Part shown: positions 1-9,048 of the stretch, piece by piece | Layout of the letters: each line of letters begins with the position of its first letter | Numbering within the stretch: the stretch's first letter is position 1 | Source: Leptospiraceae bacterium | Lineage (GTDB): Bacteria; Spirochaetota; Leptospiria; Leptospirales; Leptonemataceae | Reading direction: 5' to 3' | Assembly: GCA_020441005.1 (NCBI GenBank) | Contig: JAGRNA010000002.1 | Location: forward strand, 1-54,185 | DNA: 54,185 bases | Notes under the pieces: generated by a model | What the model was told of the DNA's origin: nothing | Database searches by the model: none | What the model saw: the letters and a program-made list of their open reading frames with translations, nothing else | Made by a program: the position numbers and the translations under genes

Positions 1-2
1 CC

Positions 3-467
3 CCGCCAAGAGCCCACAGCACGGACAAGCGCTCCGCAGACTCGGCTGCAATCTGGCCGCAGAAACAATCAAGAGTCGAAACCGCCAGACCGGCGCAGCC
101 CCTGGAATCTCAAGTAAACCTGTTGCAGCTTTCAGGTACGCTGCTTTTGGATCATAAAAGACATCTGTTGGCTCGTAATAGCCACTACTCCAATTTAAGC
201 ATGGATTTTTTCGCCCATTTACAGCGGATCGGTCCGGCCAATTTACGCTTCCAACCAAATGAATTCCAGATTCTCTGTGAAAATCAGGTTTTCACCTATC
301 CACTTGCAGATCTGGATCAAATTATTTTTCAAGACAGCGGCGCGGCCCTGGTTCCGGTTTCCGCTCAGCTACCCATCGCAGTATTTCTGTGTGCCGATGC
401 GGCCCGGATCAAGGCCTTTGTACGCGATCGATCCAGGCAAGGCCTCGAAAAAACGCAGTTGGCCTAA
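3..467 (+). CDS. C-terminal part of an unrecognised protein (cut by window edge)
   Basis: The reading frame ending in TAA at 465-467 is open all the way to the left edge, so this is the tail of a longer gene; a TTG at 123 is available as a start but nothing requires it. The first 40 visible residues are polar and look like a linker. The rest is a compact alpha/beta segment with the pattern 'FQILCENQVFTYPLADLDQI', which resembles the small-beta-barrel segments in the envelope proteins at 48187-49341 and 49362-50990. I do not recognise the family. It lies 40 bp upstream of the next gene on the same strand. Confidence 0.5.
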   Translation, partial: PPRAHSTDKRSADSAAIWPQKQSRVETARPAQPLESQVNLLQLSGTLLLDHKRHLLARNSHYSNLSMDFFAHLQRIGPANLRFQPNEFQILCENQVFTYPLADLDQIIFQDSGAALVPVSAQLPIAVFLCADAARIKAFVRDRSRQGLEKTQLA

Positions 468-507
468 AAAGCCTTTGACCTGAGCTGACTTATAATAGTC
501 TGACCGC

Positions 508-1554
508 ATGCTCTATTCCCATCACCATACGAGCCGCAAGAAAAAAAGAGACTTCGGCTGGCTCAAAATTCCGGGTCTGCTGTTGCTCATTGCTACCGGC
601 GGCGGGCTTGCCTGGTTGTACGCCCCGGATTTGTATTATCGACTATCCGGCGACAGTCTCTATCGGATCAGTAATCAAAACGAGGCACTTGGTCAGGCCG
701 TTCTGGAAAAGCAGCAGCAACCGGCCGATCTGCTGCACAAAATACACGAAAATCGTAAAATAGTGCAAATACTGGCCAAGGCAGACCCCGTGGACGCCCA
801 AATTGCCTATCAGGCTGGTCTGCTGGATTTTCTCGAATTAATGGTCTATATGCCTTTGAATAGCGAGAATCTGGTTCAACTGACCGCCCGCGGCTGGTTG
901 CCCACAGTTCGTCAAATTGCCGGCCAAAAGAAAGCACCCGCTGTGACCAGCCTGAGCCTGAAGTGCGCCCGTCAAATGCGCCGCAGCCTGGCCATTGATG
1001 CCGCCCACGCCGCCCACCAGGCAGCCCGCCTGATCATAACCCTGTGCGATCTGAACTATAGCGGTCGCACAGACCCTCAATTGGCGAAACGCCTGGCCAG
1101 CATTCAGGTGCAGGAACTGCCAGACTGGTTGTATCCGGTGTATGAATGGACGGCCCTCAGCCTGCACACCTTGCGCGGCGAAGTCAAGGACCAGGACCGC
1201 ATCCTCGCGGCCCGCCCGCAAGCAATCGGTGGCGAGGCATCGCCCGAGACCAGCAATCAGGCAAATCAGCGCCACTACCTGCAGCTGACTACCGGCCAGG
1301 TCCAGCTATTACAGTGCCTGGCCCTGTTTCAGTCTGGCTCCTATTTACAAAGCCTGTACCAGGCCCGTAAACTACAATCGGATCAAAACCAGGATCTGGC
1401 CATCCGGGTGGAAGGCGCGCGGATGGTGGCCGAAATATTCCTCAAGCAGCGCGGTCAAAACAGCGCCTTGTTTTTTATGCAGGCAGCCTGGGAATTGAGC
1501 GGTCGGGAAGACGATTTTATTGCCAAACGCATTCAGGAACTGGAATCACAGTGA
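508..1554 (+). CDS. Membrane-anchored helical-repeat protein upstream of mreB
   Basis: A 348-residue protein with a basic N-terminus (RKKKRDFGW), one transmembrane segment at about residues 22-40, and a long Ala/Leu/Gln-rich helical remainder with TPR-like helix pairs (for example around residues 265-340). The topology suggests an inner-membrane anchor with the helical part outside the cytoplasm. No catalytic motif is visible. It is followed after 123 bp by mreBCD-mrdA-rodA, so an elongasome scaffold role is possible, but that rests only on position. The ATG at 508 is close to the previous gene (40 bp). Its family is not recognised. Confidence 0.6.
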   Translation: MLYSHHHTSRKKKRDFGWLKIPGLLLLIATGGGLAWLYAPDLYYRLSGDSLYRISNQNEALGQAVLEKQQQPADLLHKIHENRKIVQILAKADPVDAQIAYQAGLLDFLELMVYMPLNSENLVQLTARGWLPTVRQIAGQKKAPAVTSLSLKCARQMRRSLAIDAAHAAHQAARLIITLCDLNYSGRTDPQLAKRLASIQVQELPDWLYPVYEWTALSLHTLRGEVKDQDRILAARPQAIGGEASPETSNQANQRHYLQLTTGQVQLLQCLALFQSGSYLQSLYQARKLQSDQNQDLAIRVEGARMVAEIFLKQRGQNSALFFMQAAWELSGREDDFIAKRIQELESQ

Positions 1555-1570
1555 GCCGTCGGTTTGTTGT

Positions 1571-1596
1571 TTGACAGAGTGCGCTTTTTGTAAAAT
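1571..1596 (+). promoter_or_regulatory. Candidate promoter for the mreB operon
   Basis: A perfect sigma-70 -35 hexamer TTGACA lies at 1571-1576 in the 123-bp gap before mreB. The best -10 match, TAAAAT at 1591-1596, is only 14 bp away, shorter than the usual 16-18; sequences at 17 bp spacing match poorly. The ATG of mreB at 1678 is preceded by GGAAG at 1669-1673. The promoter call is therefore tentative. Confidence 0.3.
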
Positions 1597-1677
1597 GTAG
1601 TAACCGGAATAAAATATGTCGCTTTTGCAATTCGAAGCGGTCGATACAAAAACAAAAGCCTGGACACTGGAAGCAAT

Positions 1678-2694
1678 ATGCTAGATAAAATATACGGAAT
1701 GTTCTCCAACGATATGGGAATCGACCTGGGGACAGCCAACACACTCGTCCACGTGAAGGGAATGGGGATTGTGCTCTCCGAACCGTCCGTTGTCGCCGTC
1801 CAATCGTCAACCGGCAAGGTGCTGGCGGTGGGGCATGAAGCCAAACGCATGCTCGGTCGCACCCCCGGCGATATTATCGCTATTCGTCCAATGAAAGACG
1901 GAGTGATCGCCGACTTTGAGACGGTGGAAAAGATGATTCGCTACTTCATCCAGAAGGTGCACAAGCGCACGACCCTGGTAAAACCGCGCATGGTAATCGG
2001 AGTGCCATCCGGTATTACGGAAGTAGAGCGGCGCGCGGTGCGTGAATCCGCCGAGCAGGCTGGCGCGCGTGAAATTTTCATGATTGAAGAGGCCCTGGCG
2101 GCCGCCATTGGGGCCAATGTACCCATCCATGAACCGGCCGGAACAATGATAGTGGATATTGGGGGTGGAACCACCGAAATTGCCGTGATTTCTCTGGGCG
2201 GTATGGTGATCGCCGATTCGATCCGGATTGGCGGTGATGAGTTCGACGATGCAATTATTCGTTATCTGCGCACCCAATACAATCTGGTTATCGGGGAACG
2301 GATGGCCGAGGACGTCAAGTTGACCATTGGCAATGCGTATCCGGAGAAGAAAACCGAGGTCATGGAGTTACGCGGACGCGACGCGATCAGCGGACTGCCG
2401 CGCACCCTGGAAATCGATGCGAATGAAATTCGCAAGGCCCTGAAAGAGCCGATTGATGCGATCCTGGAGGCCGTCAAAAACAGCCTGGAACGCACTCCCC
2501 CCGAGCTTGCGGCCGATATTGTGGAACGTGGCATCGTTATGACCGGTGGCGGCTGTCTGCTCAAGGGTCTCGATAAATTTCTGAGCAAGGAAACCGGTGT
2601 TCCGGTTTTCAGGGCCGAAAATCCCCTGACATGCGTGGTGCTTGGCACCGGTAAGTATCTGGACGAACTCAGAAATATTCGCTCCGGGCTGTAA
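1678..2694 (+). CDS. mreB: Rod-shape actin homologue MreB
   Basis: A 338-residue actin-family ATPase that polymerises on the inner face of the cytoplasmic membrane and guides lateral peptidoglycan synthesis. The nucleotide-binding signatures are all present: phosphate-1 loop GIDLGTANT (residues 14-22), phosphate-2 loop VDIGGGTTE (159-167) and the adenosine loop [10 protein letters not shown] (288-297). The length and the N-terminal amphipathic MLDKIYGMF are typical. The start ATG has GGAAG five bases upstream. It heads the mreB-mreC-mreD-mrdA-rodA operon, with 25 bp to mreC. Confidence 0.97.
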   Translation: MLDKIYGMFSNDMGIDLGTANTLVHVKGMGIVLSEPSVVAVQSSTGKVLAVGHEAKRMLGRTPGDIIAIRPMKDGVIADFETVEKMIRYFIQKVHKRTTLVKPRMVIGVPSGITEVERRAVRESAEQAGAREIFMIEEALAAAIGANVPIHEPAGTMIVDIGGGTTEIAVISLGGMVIADSIRIGGDEFDDAIIRYLRTQYNLVIGERMAEDVKLTIGNAYPEKKTEVMELRGRDAISGLPRTLEIDANEIRKALKEPIDAILEAVKNSLERTPPELAADIVERGIVMTGGGCLLKGLDKFLSKETGVPVFRAENPLTCVVLGTGKYLDELRNIRSGL

Positions 2695-2719
2695 TCCATA
2701 GTTCCGGGAACCAAACTCA

Positions 2720-3859
2720 ATGCTGGCAGATATACTATCGCGTAACAAGAATGCGATCAGCCTGGGGTTTTGTATTTCTTTTTCGATCCTTTGTATTTTA
2801 TGGCGCACCAATCCGTTCGCCCAGGGCCTGAGTTTTTTTGGCAAAATGGCCGATCGCGTTTCCAATGTACTCGATTCGGGACTCAATTTCACCGGCGACT
2901 TCATAGCCGACATCGACGACTACCGGGAATTGAAACTGAAATACGAACAGTTGCAAAAACAACTGGAAGCAGCCCGACTGGAATCTGATAAATTCGAGCA
3001 ATTACAGCATCAAAATGAAATTTATCGGGACGCGCTAGGTTTCACAGAGAGCAAGGAATACAAGGAAGTCAAAGCGGAAGTGATGGGCGTACGCCTGAAT
3101 GCAATCAGTCCGCGCATCATTATTGGTCAGGGTTCAAAAAGCGGGATTCAGCCATTAATGCCGGTTATCGCCCGGTCGCATGATTCCGGTAACAATCTGA
3201 TTCGCAGCGTCGTCGGTTTGGTTGTGGCGGTTAATGAGACGACTGCCATTGTGCAGCCGCTGCTGCATCCGTCCTTTCGATTGGGAGTGCGGCTGGTTGA
3301 TACGGGCGAATGGGCGATCCTGAGCGGCAACTCGGATCGATACGGCCTGGCACGCCTGACCTATCTAACCAGCGATTTCGAAGCGGACAAGGCGACCTTT
3401 GCCAACCGCAGCACAGAACTACAAAAAAATCACATGGTAGTCACCAGCGGCGCCGGGGGGCTATTCCCCAAGGGCATACCGGTCGGCTTCGTGACGGAAG
3501 CCGGCAAGCGGGAAAACGAGTTTCGCACGGCTTATGTGCAGCCCTTCGCGCCCATCTCCAGTCTCGATTATCTGTCTGTAATCCTGAAACGCCCGGATAC
3601 ATGGTATGAGATTCAAAACCAGCATATCAAACTCGAGGACAACCTGATCACCGAGTTTGGCGAACCGGTCTATCCCGACCTGCCGATTCGCACCGAAAAA
3701 GCAAATCCGGTCAAAAAACCGGCCACCGGCGAGTCGACCGGTCCACAAAACAATAATACTGCAACAACGGAAAAAAATCCGCGCGAGGTCCAGGACAACC
3801 GCACCAGCGAGGAACCGACCCGGCGGACTTTGCAGAATTCTCCGGGAGCCACACCATGA
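2720..3859 (+). CDS. mreC: Rod-shape determining protein MreC
   Basis: A 379-residue periplasmic scaffold that activates the PBP2-RodA synthase. One transmembrane helix lies at about residues 12-30, a coiled coil at about 62-100 (DYRELKLKYEQLQKQLEAA), and the beta-domain pair of MreC at about 115-295. The last 70 residues are a Pro/Thr/Asn-rich tail that is longer than in most MreC proteins and looks disordered; this is the least conserved part of the family. The stop overlaps the mreD start (ATGA-type overlap, 3856-3859), indicating translational coupling. Confidence 0.93.
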   Translation: MLADILSRNKNAISLGFCISFSILCILWRTNPFAQGLSFFGKMADRVSNVLDSGLNFTGDFIADIDDYRELKLKYEQLQKQLEAARLESDKFEQLQHQNEIYRDALGFTESKEYKEVKAEVMGVRLNAISPRIIIGQGSKSGIQPLMPVIARSHDSGNNLIRSVVGLVVAVNETTAIVQPLLHPSFRLGVRLVDTGEWAILSGNSDRYGLARLTYLTSDFEADKATFANRSTELQKNHMVVTSGAGGLFPKGIPVGFVTEAGKRENEFRTAYVQPFAPISSLDYLSVILKRPDTWYEIQNQHIKLEDNLITEFGEPVYPDLPIRTEKANPVKKPATGESTGPQNNNTATTEKNPREVQDNRTSEEPTRRTLQNSPGATP

Positions 3860-4386
3860 TGCTGGAGCTACTTGTGATTGCCCTCGGGATGGGGGTGTCC
3901 TACTTCTTGAATGATGTCAAACTGCTCAGCTTGAATTTTGAGTTCATGAATACCGGCGAGATTGCACCGGACTTTCTGTTGATACTGGTAATTTTTTTCG
4001 CTCTGTACAGGGGCGAGTTTAGCGGGCTGTGGATTGGCTTTTTTGCCGGACTACTGGAAGATGGCATTGTCTGGTATATACTACCCGAAACCGGTGAGGT
4101 GGTTCCGCTGATTGGCATTCATACCCTGATCTACAGTTTAACCGCCTTTGCCATCGGCAAATCCAATCATTATTTTGATCAATACAATTCCGCGCCGATT
4201 GTTGTGTTAGTGCTGGTTGTCACCCTGCTCGTTCGCCTCAGTGTCTGGACCCTGCACGGACTATTGACAGAGTTTAATGCGACCTACTCGATCATCGGCC
4301 CGGCAATCTATACCGGCCTTTTTAGTCCGATCTGGTTTGCTTTGCTGGCCTGGGTCTATCGTATTCATCAGGGAGAGAATGTGTGA
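3856..4386 (+). CDS. mreD: Rod-shape determining protein MreD
   Basis: A 176-residue integral membrane protein with five or six hydrophobic segments, consistent with MreD, the membrane partner of MreC in the elongasome. Sequence conservation in this family is low, so the call rests on length, topology and its place between mreC and mrdA. It overlaps both neighbours by four bases. The motif FALYRGEFSGLWIGFFAGLLED matches the typical 'RG...G...G...D' core of MreD. Confidence 0.88.
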   Translation: MMLELLVIALGMGVSYFLNDVKLLSLNFEFMNTGEIAPDFLLILVIFFALYRGEFSGLWIGFFAGLLEDGIVWYILPETGEVVPLIGIHTLIYSLTAFAIGKSNHYFDQYNSAPIVVLVLVVTLLVRLSVWTLHGLLTEFNATYSIIGPAIYTGLFSPIWFALLAWVYRIHQGENV

Positions 4387-6359
4387 CTCGTTCCCTGCTG
4401 GAATTTCGGCTGGAGCGTCGCTTTCAGCAACGCACCTACTTCTTCATTTCTGCGATTGTGTTGAGTGGTGTCATTATGGTCCTGCAGCTCGGAAATCTGC
4501 AGCTATTACAGGGCATGGAAAATCGTAAACGAGCGCAACAGTTTGTCAGTCGTAAGGAATTCATTATCGCTCCCCGGGGCTTGATCTACGATCGCAACTT
4601 CAAACCATCGGATGAACCGCTGGTCCAGAATATCAAGTTTATTGATTTTGTCATTTACCCTGCTTTGTTCGACAGCTACGAGAATGGCCTGGCGTTTATT
4701 CAACGCTTCGGTCGGGTAATGGGACGCCCGCTCAGTCAGTACCGTGAATACCTGTCTAAAAAGAAATGGAAGCAGGTCGCCAGACGCAATGAGTCGATCA
4801 CATTGATTCGTCGCATGACACACCGGGAACAGGAGCGCTTGTCCGCATTTCAGTTCCAGGAGAGCTACGGCGCTTTTGTGCCCAGTCACACCCGCTATTA
4901 TACCATGGGGCCGGCTCTTGCGCATGTTACCGGCTATACCGGCTTTCCTTCCAGCGCTGATTTACGCAAGGGACGCGCCGAAGCCTACCAGACCCTGGGC
5001 AAGGCCGGCATTGAGGCCTACTACGATGACGAGCTGCGAGGACACGACGGGATTATCATGCGACACCGGATCATCCATTCGGAGGAACGAGTCAGTGATT
5101 CCCGTCAGGGGAATAACCTGATTCTGTCCATTGACCGGCAATTGCAGGCAATCGCCTACCGTTCCCTGATTCACAGCGGTCGACGCGGCACGGCGATCGC
5201 CATGAACGCCGGCACCGGCGAGATCCTGGCCCTTGTATCCCACCCCAGCTACGATCCCAATATTTTGTCCAGTGGCGATGCGGATCGCCGGATGCAGCAC
5301 CTCGATCAGATTCGCCAGCACAAGGCTTTTCTGAACCGCGCCATTCAGATCAAAACTCCGCCGGCCTCCACTTTCAAGGCAATCGTGGCCCTTGCTGCGC
5401 TGGAGGATGCGCCCTTGCGCGATATTACGCCACAAACCAGCTATTCCTGTTATGGCAGCTATACCCTAAAGGCGACCCGTCCGGGTGTGCCGAATGCGAT
5501 TTATAACTGCTGGAATGCCGGGCATGGCACGAATGACCTCGAAGGCGCTATTGCCCAGAGCTGCAATGTGTACTTCTATCAACTGGGCTACCATATCGGC
5601 TCGCGCCCCATTATCCGCTATGCCCGCAATTTCGGTCTGGACAAGGCAACCGGTCTGGATTTGCCCGGGGAGATCAAGGGCCTGGTGCCGGATGCCCGCT
5701 GGAAAAAAATCAATCTGGGCAACCGCTGGTACGACGGTGACACCCTGAACCTGGCAATTGGTCAGGGTTATTTACAAACCACCCCCATCGAAATGCTGGT
5801 AGCCTACGGTGCGATTGCCAACGGCGGCAAGCTGATGCGGCCCTTCTTGCTGAAAGAAATTCGCGATCCTGACCATCATTTGATACGACGCATCATGCCT
5901 GGCAGCGTTAAAGAAGTGCCCATCACCCCGCAGAGCCTGGCGACAGTTCGAGCCGGTTTGCGGGCGGTAGTGGCCCGCGGAACTTCGCGAGGCCTGTCCA
6001 TCTACAAGGTCCCGATTGCGGGCAAAACCGGTACCGCTCAGACTCGCAGCAGCCGCACTGCCAGTTCGCACGCCTGGTTCGTGGGATACGCGCCCTATGA
6101 TGCTCCGCCGGAGGACACCATAGTGGTCGTCGTTTTTGTGGAACATGGTCAGGGTGGATCGGCAGCGGCCGCTCCCATAGCAGGACAGATTTTGAACGAA
6201 GCCTTCAAGGATTATAAAGCCCCGCGACCACGCCCGATTTTTGAAACCCTGCCCTCGGTGAATACCGGCAACCAGGCTGCCGACCCGGGCTTTGTGGATC
6301 AGCCGACGCATTCTGATTCTCATACTCCCGATCAATCAGAGGGGAACGGCGGTCTCTGA
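4383..6359 (+). CDS. mrdA: Penicillin-binding protein 2 (elongation transpeptidase)
   Basis: A 658-residue class B penicillin-binding protein that cross-links peptidoglycan during cell elongation. An uncleaved membrane anchor lies at about residues 20-40, then the dimerisation/pedestal region (60-250), then the transpeptidase domain. The catalytic motifs are S329-T-F-K332 (SxxK), S393-C-N (SxN) and K548-T-G (KTG). The last 60 residues are a polar tail. The start is GTG at 4383, overlapping the mreD stop, and the gene ends with a TGATG overlap into rodA, so PBP2 and RodA are translationally coupled, as expected for an enzyme pair acting as one complex. Confidence 0.96.
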   Translation: MTRSLLEFRLERRFQQRTYFFISAIVLSGVIMVLQLGNLQLLQGMENRKRAQQFVSRKEFIIAPRGLIYDRNFKPSDEPLVQNIKFIDFVIYPALFDSYENGLAFIQRFGRVMGRPLSQYREYLSKKKWKQVARRNESITLIRRMTHREQERLSAFQFQESYGAFVPSHTRYYTMGPALAHVTGYTGFPSSADLRKGRAEAYQTLGKAGIEAYYDDELRGHDGIIMRHRIIHSEERVSDSRQGNNLILSIDRQLQAIAYRSLIHSGRRGTAIAMNAGTGEILALVSHPSYDPNILSSGDADRRMQHLDQIRQHKAFLNRAIQIKTPPASTFKAIVALAALEDAPLRDITPQTSYSCYGSYTLKATRPGVPNAIYNCWNAGHGTNDLEGAIAQSCNVYFYQLGYHIGSRPIIRYARNFGLDKATGLDLPGEIKGLVPDARWKKINLGNRWYDGDTLNLAIGQGYLQTTPIEMLVAYGAIANGGKLMRPFLLKEIRDPDHHLIRRIMPGSVKEVPITPQSLATVRAGLRAVVARGTSRGLSIYKVPIAGKTGTAQTRSSRTASSHAWFVGYAPYDAPPEDTIVVVVFVEHGQGGSAAAAPIAGQILNEAFKDYKAPRPRPIFETLPSVNTGNQAADPGFVDQPTHSDSHTPDQSEGNGGL

Positions 6360-7903
6360 TGTTGGAAAAAAAGCTGCGGATTGATGTACCTCTGGTGCTA
6401 AGCATTGCGATTGTAATAATCGCCGGCATCACCACCCTCTATAGCCAGGAAGTCATTGTCAGTCAGGATTTGGCCTGGTGGCAGATGCGCTGGTGGCGCC
6501 AAACTGTATGGGTAGCGCTGGGAATCGTTATTCTGCTTGTATTTCGGCGCAGCAATTATCAAATGCTGGGCTCATATGCCCTGCCAGCCTATGGCGTCAT
6601 TTTACTGTTGTTAATTATTACTGTTTTGTTTGCCCCGCGAATTAACGGCGCCCGCTCCTGGTTTAAACTGGGCCCGGTCAGTTTCCAGGCATCTGAATTC
6701 GCCAAGCTGATCACAATCATCCTGGTAGCCAAATACCTTGAACTGAAAGAACGCGAAATGGAAAAAATCAATTCCCTGGTGATTCCTTCGCTGATCGCCC
6801 TGATTCCGATGATGTTGATTGTCATTCAACCCGATTTTGGCGGTGCTTTCAGTTTCGCCCCTGTTTTAATGTCAATGTTGTTCATAGCCGGAGCAGACAT
6901 TTACTATATCGGATCTGCTCTGGTGCTTGTCGGCGTTTCCTTTTCCATACCGCTGTATATTGAATACCACAAGATAACGCTGATTAACCCTTTGATCACC
7001 CATCTGACCGAGCTTGATAAAACCGATCTGGTCCCGGTTGTCCGTATTTTACAGAACGAGGTTTGGAAATTTATCGATTCCGGCGTCCTGCCAGACCATA
7101 TTGCGGATAGTGATCGCGGTTATTTGTTGAAGGTTTTTAATAGCGAAACCTTGATGACAAGCATTCGTGAGGCAGGCAGAACCGTGCAATCCGAAGAAGG
7201 CGGCATGCTGCTTTTGTTTTTGCAGAATATAGAATTATTGGTCGGCCTGGGCTTATTTTTGGTCGTGATTGCCGCTGGATTGCTCTTATTCCGCTATGCC
7301 CGCGGGCGCAGCTTCCATTATTTGCGCAAGCTCTATATTCCAATGGGTGTACTGGGCATTGCCCTGCTGGCAGCGACGACCTTTCATACAATCTACTCCT
7401 TTAAATATCACCAGGTTCTCAGAATCCTGGCCTTTGTGAATCCGGAGCAATTCCCGCGCAATCACTCGTATCAAATCATTGCCAGTAAAACAGCCATTGG
7501 TTCCGGAGAGTTGTATGGACGCGGTATTTTCGATGGCGACATGACGATTGGCAGCCGACCCCTTGTTCCGGAAGCCTTCACCGACTTTATATTTTCGAGT
7601 TGGTGCGAAAGAACGGGTTTTTTAGGGTCAGTGATCCTGATTATTGCCCTGATAACCATTCCACTCCGCGGACTGCAGCTTTCCTTTGAATCCCGGGATC
7701 GTTTTGGTTCACTTTTGGCGGCCGGCATCAGCTTTCTTCTATTTTATCATATTGCCATCAATACCATGATTGCCCTGGGATTACTGCCGGTGACCGGGAT
7801 ACCGCTCAGTTTTATGAGTTATGGCGGATCGCATATGATCACCTGCATGGCCGCCGCCGGTATTCTGCTCAGCATTTACCGCCGCAAGACCGCCAATCAA
7901 TAG
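6359..7903 (+). CDS. rodA: SEDS glycosyltransferase RodA with an enlarged central loop
   Basis: The peptidoglycan glycan-strand polymerase of the elongasome, partner of the PBP2 encoded just upstream. SEDS hallmarks are visible: GARSWFKLGPVSFQASEFAK (residues 97-116), IQPDFGGA (156-163) and the catalytic region LVPEAFTDFIF (402-412) with the presumed catalytic Asp at 409. At 514 residues it is much longer than typical RodA (about 370-420). The extra length lies at about residues 205-325, between the mid membrane segments and the YHQVLRILAF motif: a soluble stretch of about 80 residues followed by one additional hydrophobic segment. The role of this insert is unknown. Confidence 0.93.
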   Translation: MLEKKLRIDVPLVLSIAIVIIAGITTLYSQEVIVSQDLAWWQMRWWRQTVWVALGIVILLVFRRSNYQMLGSYALPAYGVILLLLIITVLFAPRINGARSWFKLGPVSFQASEFAKLITIILVAKYLELKEREMEKINSLVIPSLIALIPMMLIVIQPDFGGAFSFAPVLMSMLFIAGADIYYIGSALVLVGVSFSIPLYIEYHKITLINPLITHLTELDKTDLVPVVRILQNEVWKFIDSGVLPDHIADSDRGYLLKVFNSETLMTSIREAGRTVQSEEGGMLLLFLQNIELLVGLGLFLVVIAAGLLLFRYARGRSFHYLRKLYIPMGVLGIALLAATTFHTIYSFKYHQVLRILAFVNPEQFPRNHSYQIIASKTAIGSGELYGRGIFDGDMTIGSRPLVPEAFTDFIFSSWCERTGFLGSVILIIALITIPLRGLQLSFESRDRFGSLLAAGISFLLFYHIAINTMIALGLLPVTGIPLSFMSYGGSHMITCMAAAGILLSIYRRKTANQ

Positions 7904-7992
7904 ATGAGCCTCGCTAAAGCTGCTTGCCCTCACCTTCGGTCCTGACAGACTGGATTTCTGCACCACCAGGGCAGGCCTTCCACGCCAGCATC

Positions 7993-9048
7993 ATGTCAGC
8001 ACCTTCTGTCAGGGACACAACCAGTGATGATGATCTGCAAATTCGACCGCTGCAGTTGCAGGACTTCATTGGCCAATCAGAATTAACGGCCAAATTGGCC
8101 GTCAGCCTGGCTGCGGCCCAAAAAAGAGGGGAGGCTCTGGATCATGTCCTGCTTTCCGGTCCCCCGGGCCTGGGCAAGACCACCCTGGCCGCTATCATTG
8201 CCAATGAAATGGGCAGTAAATTACATACAGCCAGCGCTCCGGCGATCACCCGTCCGCGGGATCTGGCCCGTCTGCTGACACTGCTGGAAAAGCGGGATGT
8301 GCTTTTTATAGACGAAATCCATCGTCTGGGTGCAGCCTGCGAAGAAATTCTCTATCCCGCCCTCGAAGACGGGTTTATTGAGGTCATCGTTGGCGAGGGC
8401 GTCACAGCGCAAAGTATCCGTCTCAATCTACAGGAATTCACCCTGGTCGGGGCCACAACACGCTCCGGGATGCTCAGTGCGCCATTGAAAGACCGCTTCG
8501 GACTGGAATTAAAGCTGGATTTTTATGGCACGTCGGAATTAGCCCGCATTATTGAACGCACAGCCCGTTTGTATGAATTGCAGATACATCCAGACGCTGT
8601 GCAAATGCTGGCCGAACGCTCGCGAATGACGCCCCGGATAGCAAACCGTCTGGTCAGACGAGTCCGGGATTACGCGACTGTGGAGCATATTACCAGCATC
8701 GAGGCCCCTTGGCTCGATGACTGCCTGCAGCAGCTGGGCGTCGATACGATGGGTCTGAACCAGCTCGACCGCAAAATACTGCGTCTGCTGATCGAACGCT
8801 ACCAGGGAAGGCCGGCCGGTGTCAGCACCCTGGCGGCGCTGGTGGATGAAGAAGAACGAACCCTGATCGAAGACCACGAACCTTTTATGCTTCGATTGGG
8901 TCTAATTGAAAAAAGCCCCCGGGGCCGCGTAGCCACGACCAGGGCCTGCAGGCATTTGAATATCCCGGTGCCGGCGGAGATCCGCCAGCGCGAGACAGAC
9001 AGTAGCGTCCAACAATATGAATCGAACCTTTTTACGGATAGAGATTGA
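7993..9048 (+). CDS. ruvB: Holliday junction branch-migration helicase RuvB
   Basis: The hexameric AAA+ motor that, with RuvA, drives branch migration of Holliday junctions. Visible are the N-terminal 'RPLQLQDFIGQ' motif, Walker A GPPGLGKTT, Walker B LFIDEIHR, sensor-1 GATTRSGML, the arginine finger region APLKDRFG, and the C-terminal winged-helix with GLIEKSPRGRVAT. I chose the ATG at 7993 (351 residues), because the open frame upstream to a TTG at 7924 adds 23 residues with no counterpart in RuvB. No ruvA or ruvC lies nearby. The end overlaps the next gene by 32 bp. Confidence 0.95.
   Translation: MSAPSVRDTTSDDDLQIRPLQLQDFIGQSELTAKLAVSLAAAQKRGEALDHVLLSGPPGLGKTTLAAIIANEMGSKLHTASAPAITRPRDLARLLTLLEKRDVLFIDEIHRLGAACEEILYPALEDGFIEVIVGEGVTAQSIRLNLQEFTLVGATTRSGMLSAPLKDRFGLELKLDFYGTSELARIIERTARLYELQIHPDAVQMLAERSRMTPRIANRLVRRVRDYATVEHITSIEAPWLDDCLQQLGVDTMGLNQLDRKILRLLIERYQGRPAGVSTLAALVDEEERTLIEDHEPFMLRLGLIEKSPRGRVATTRACRHLNIPVPAEIRQRETDSSVQQYESNLFTDRD

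Noticed and set aside
838-1275. Minus-strand open frame of 145 codons
   Set aside because: Antisense shadow of the membrane-anchored protein at 508-1554; composition is unnatural and there is no ribosome-binding site.
4962-6335. Minus-strand frames inside mrdA (157 and 187 codons)
   Set aside because: Antisense to the well-supported PBP2 gene with intact catalytic motifs.
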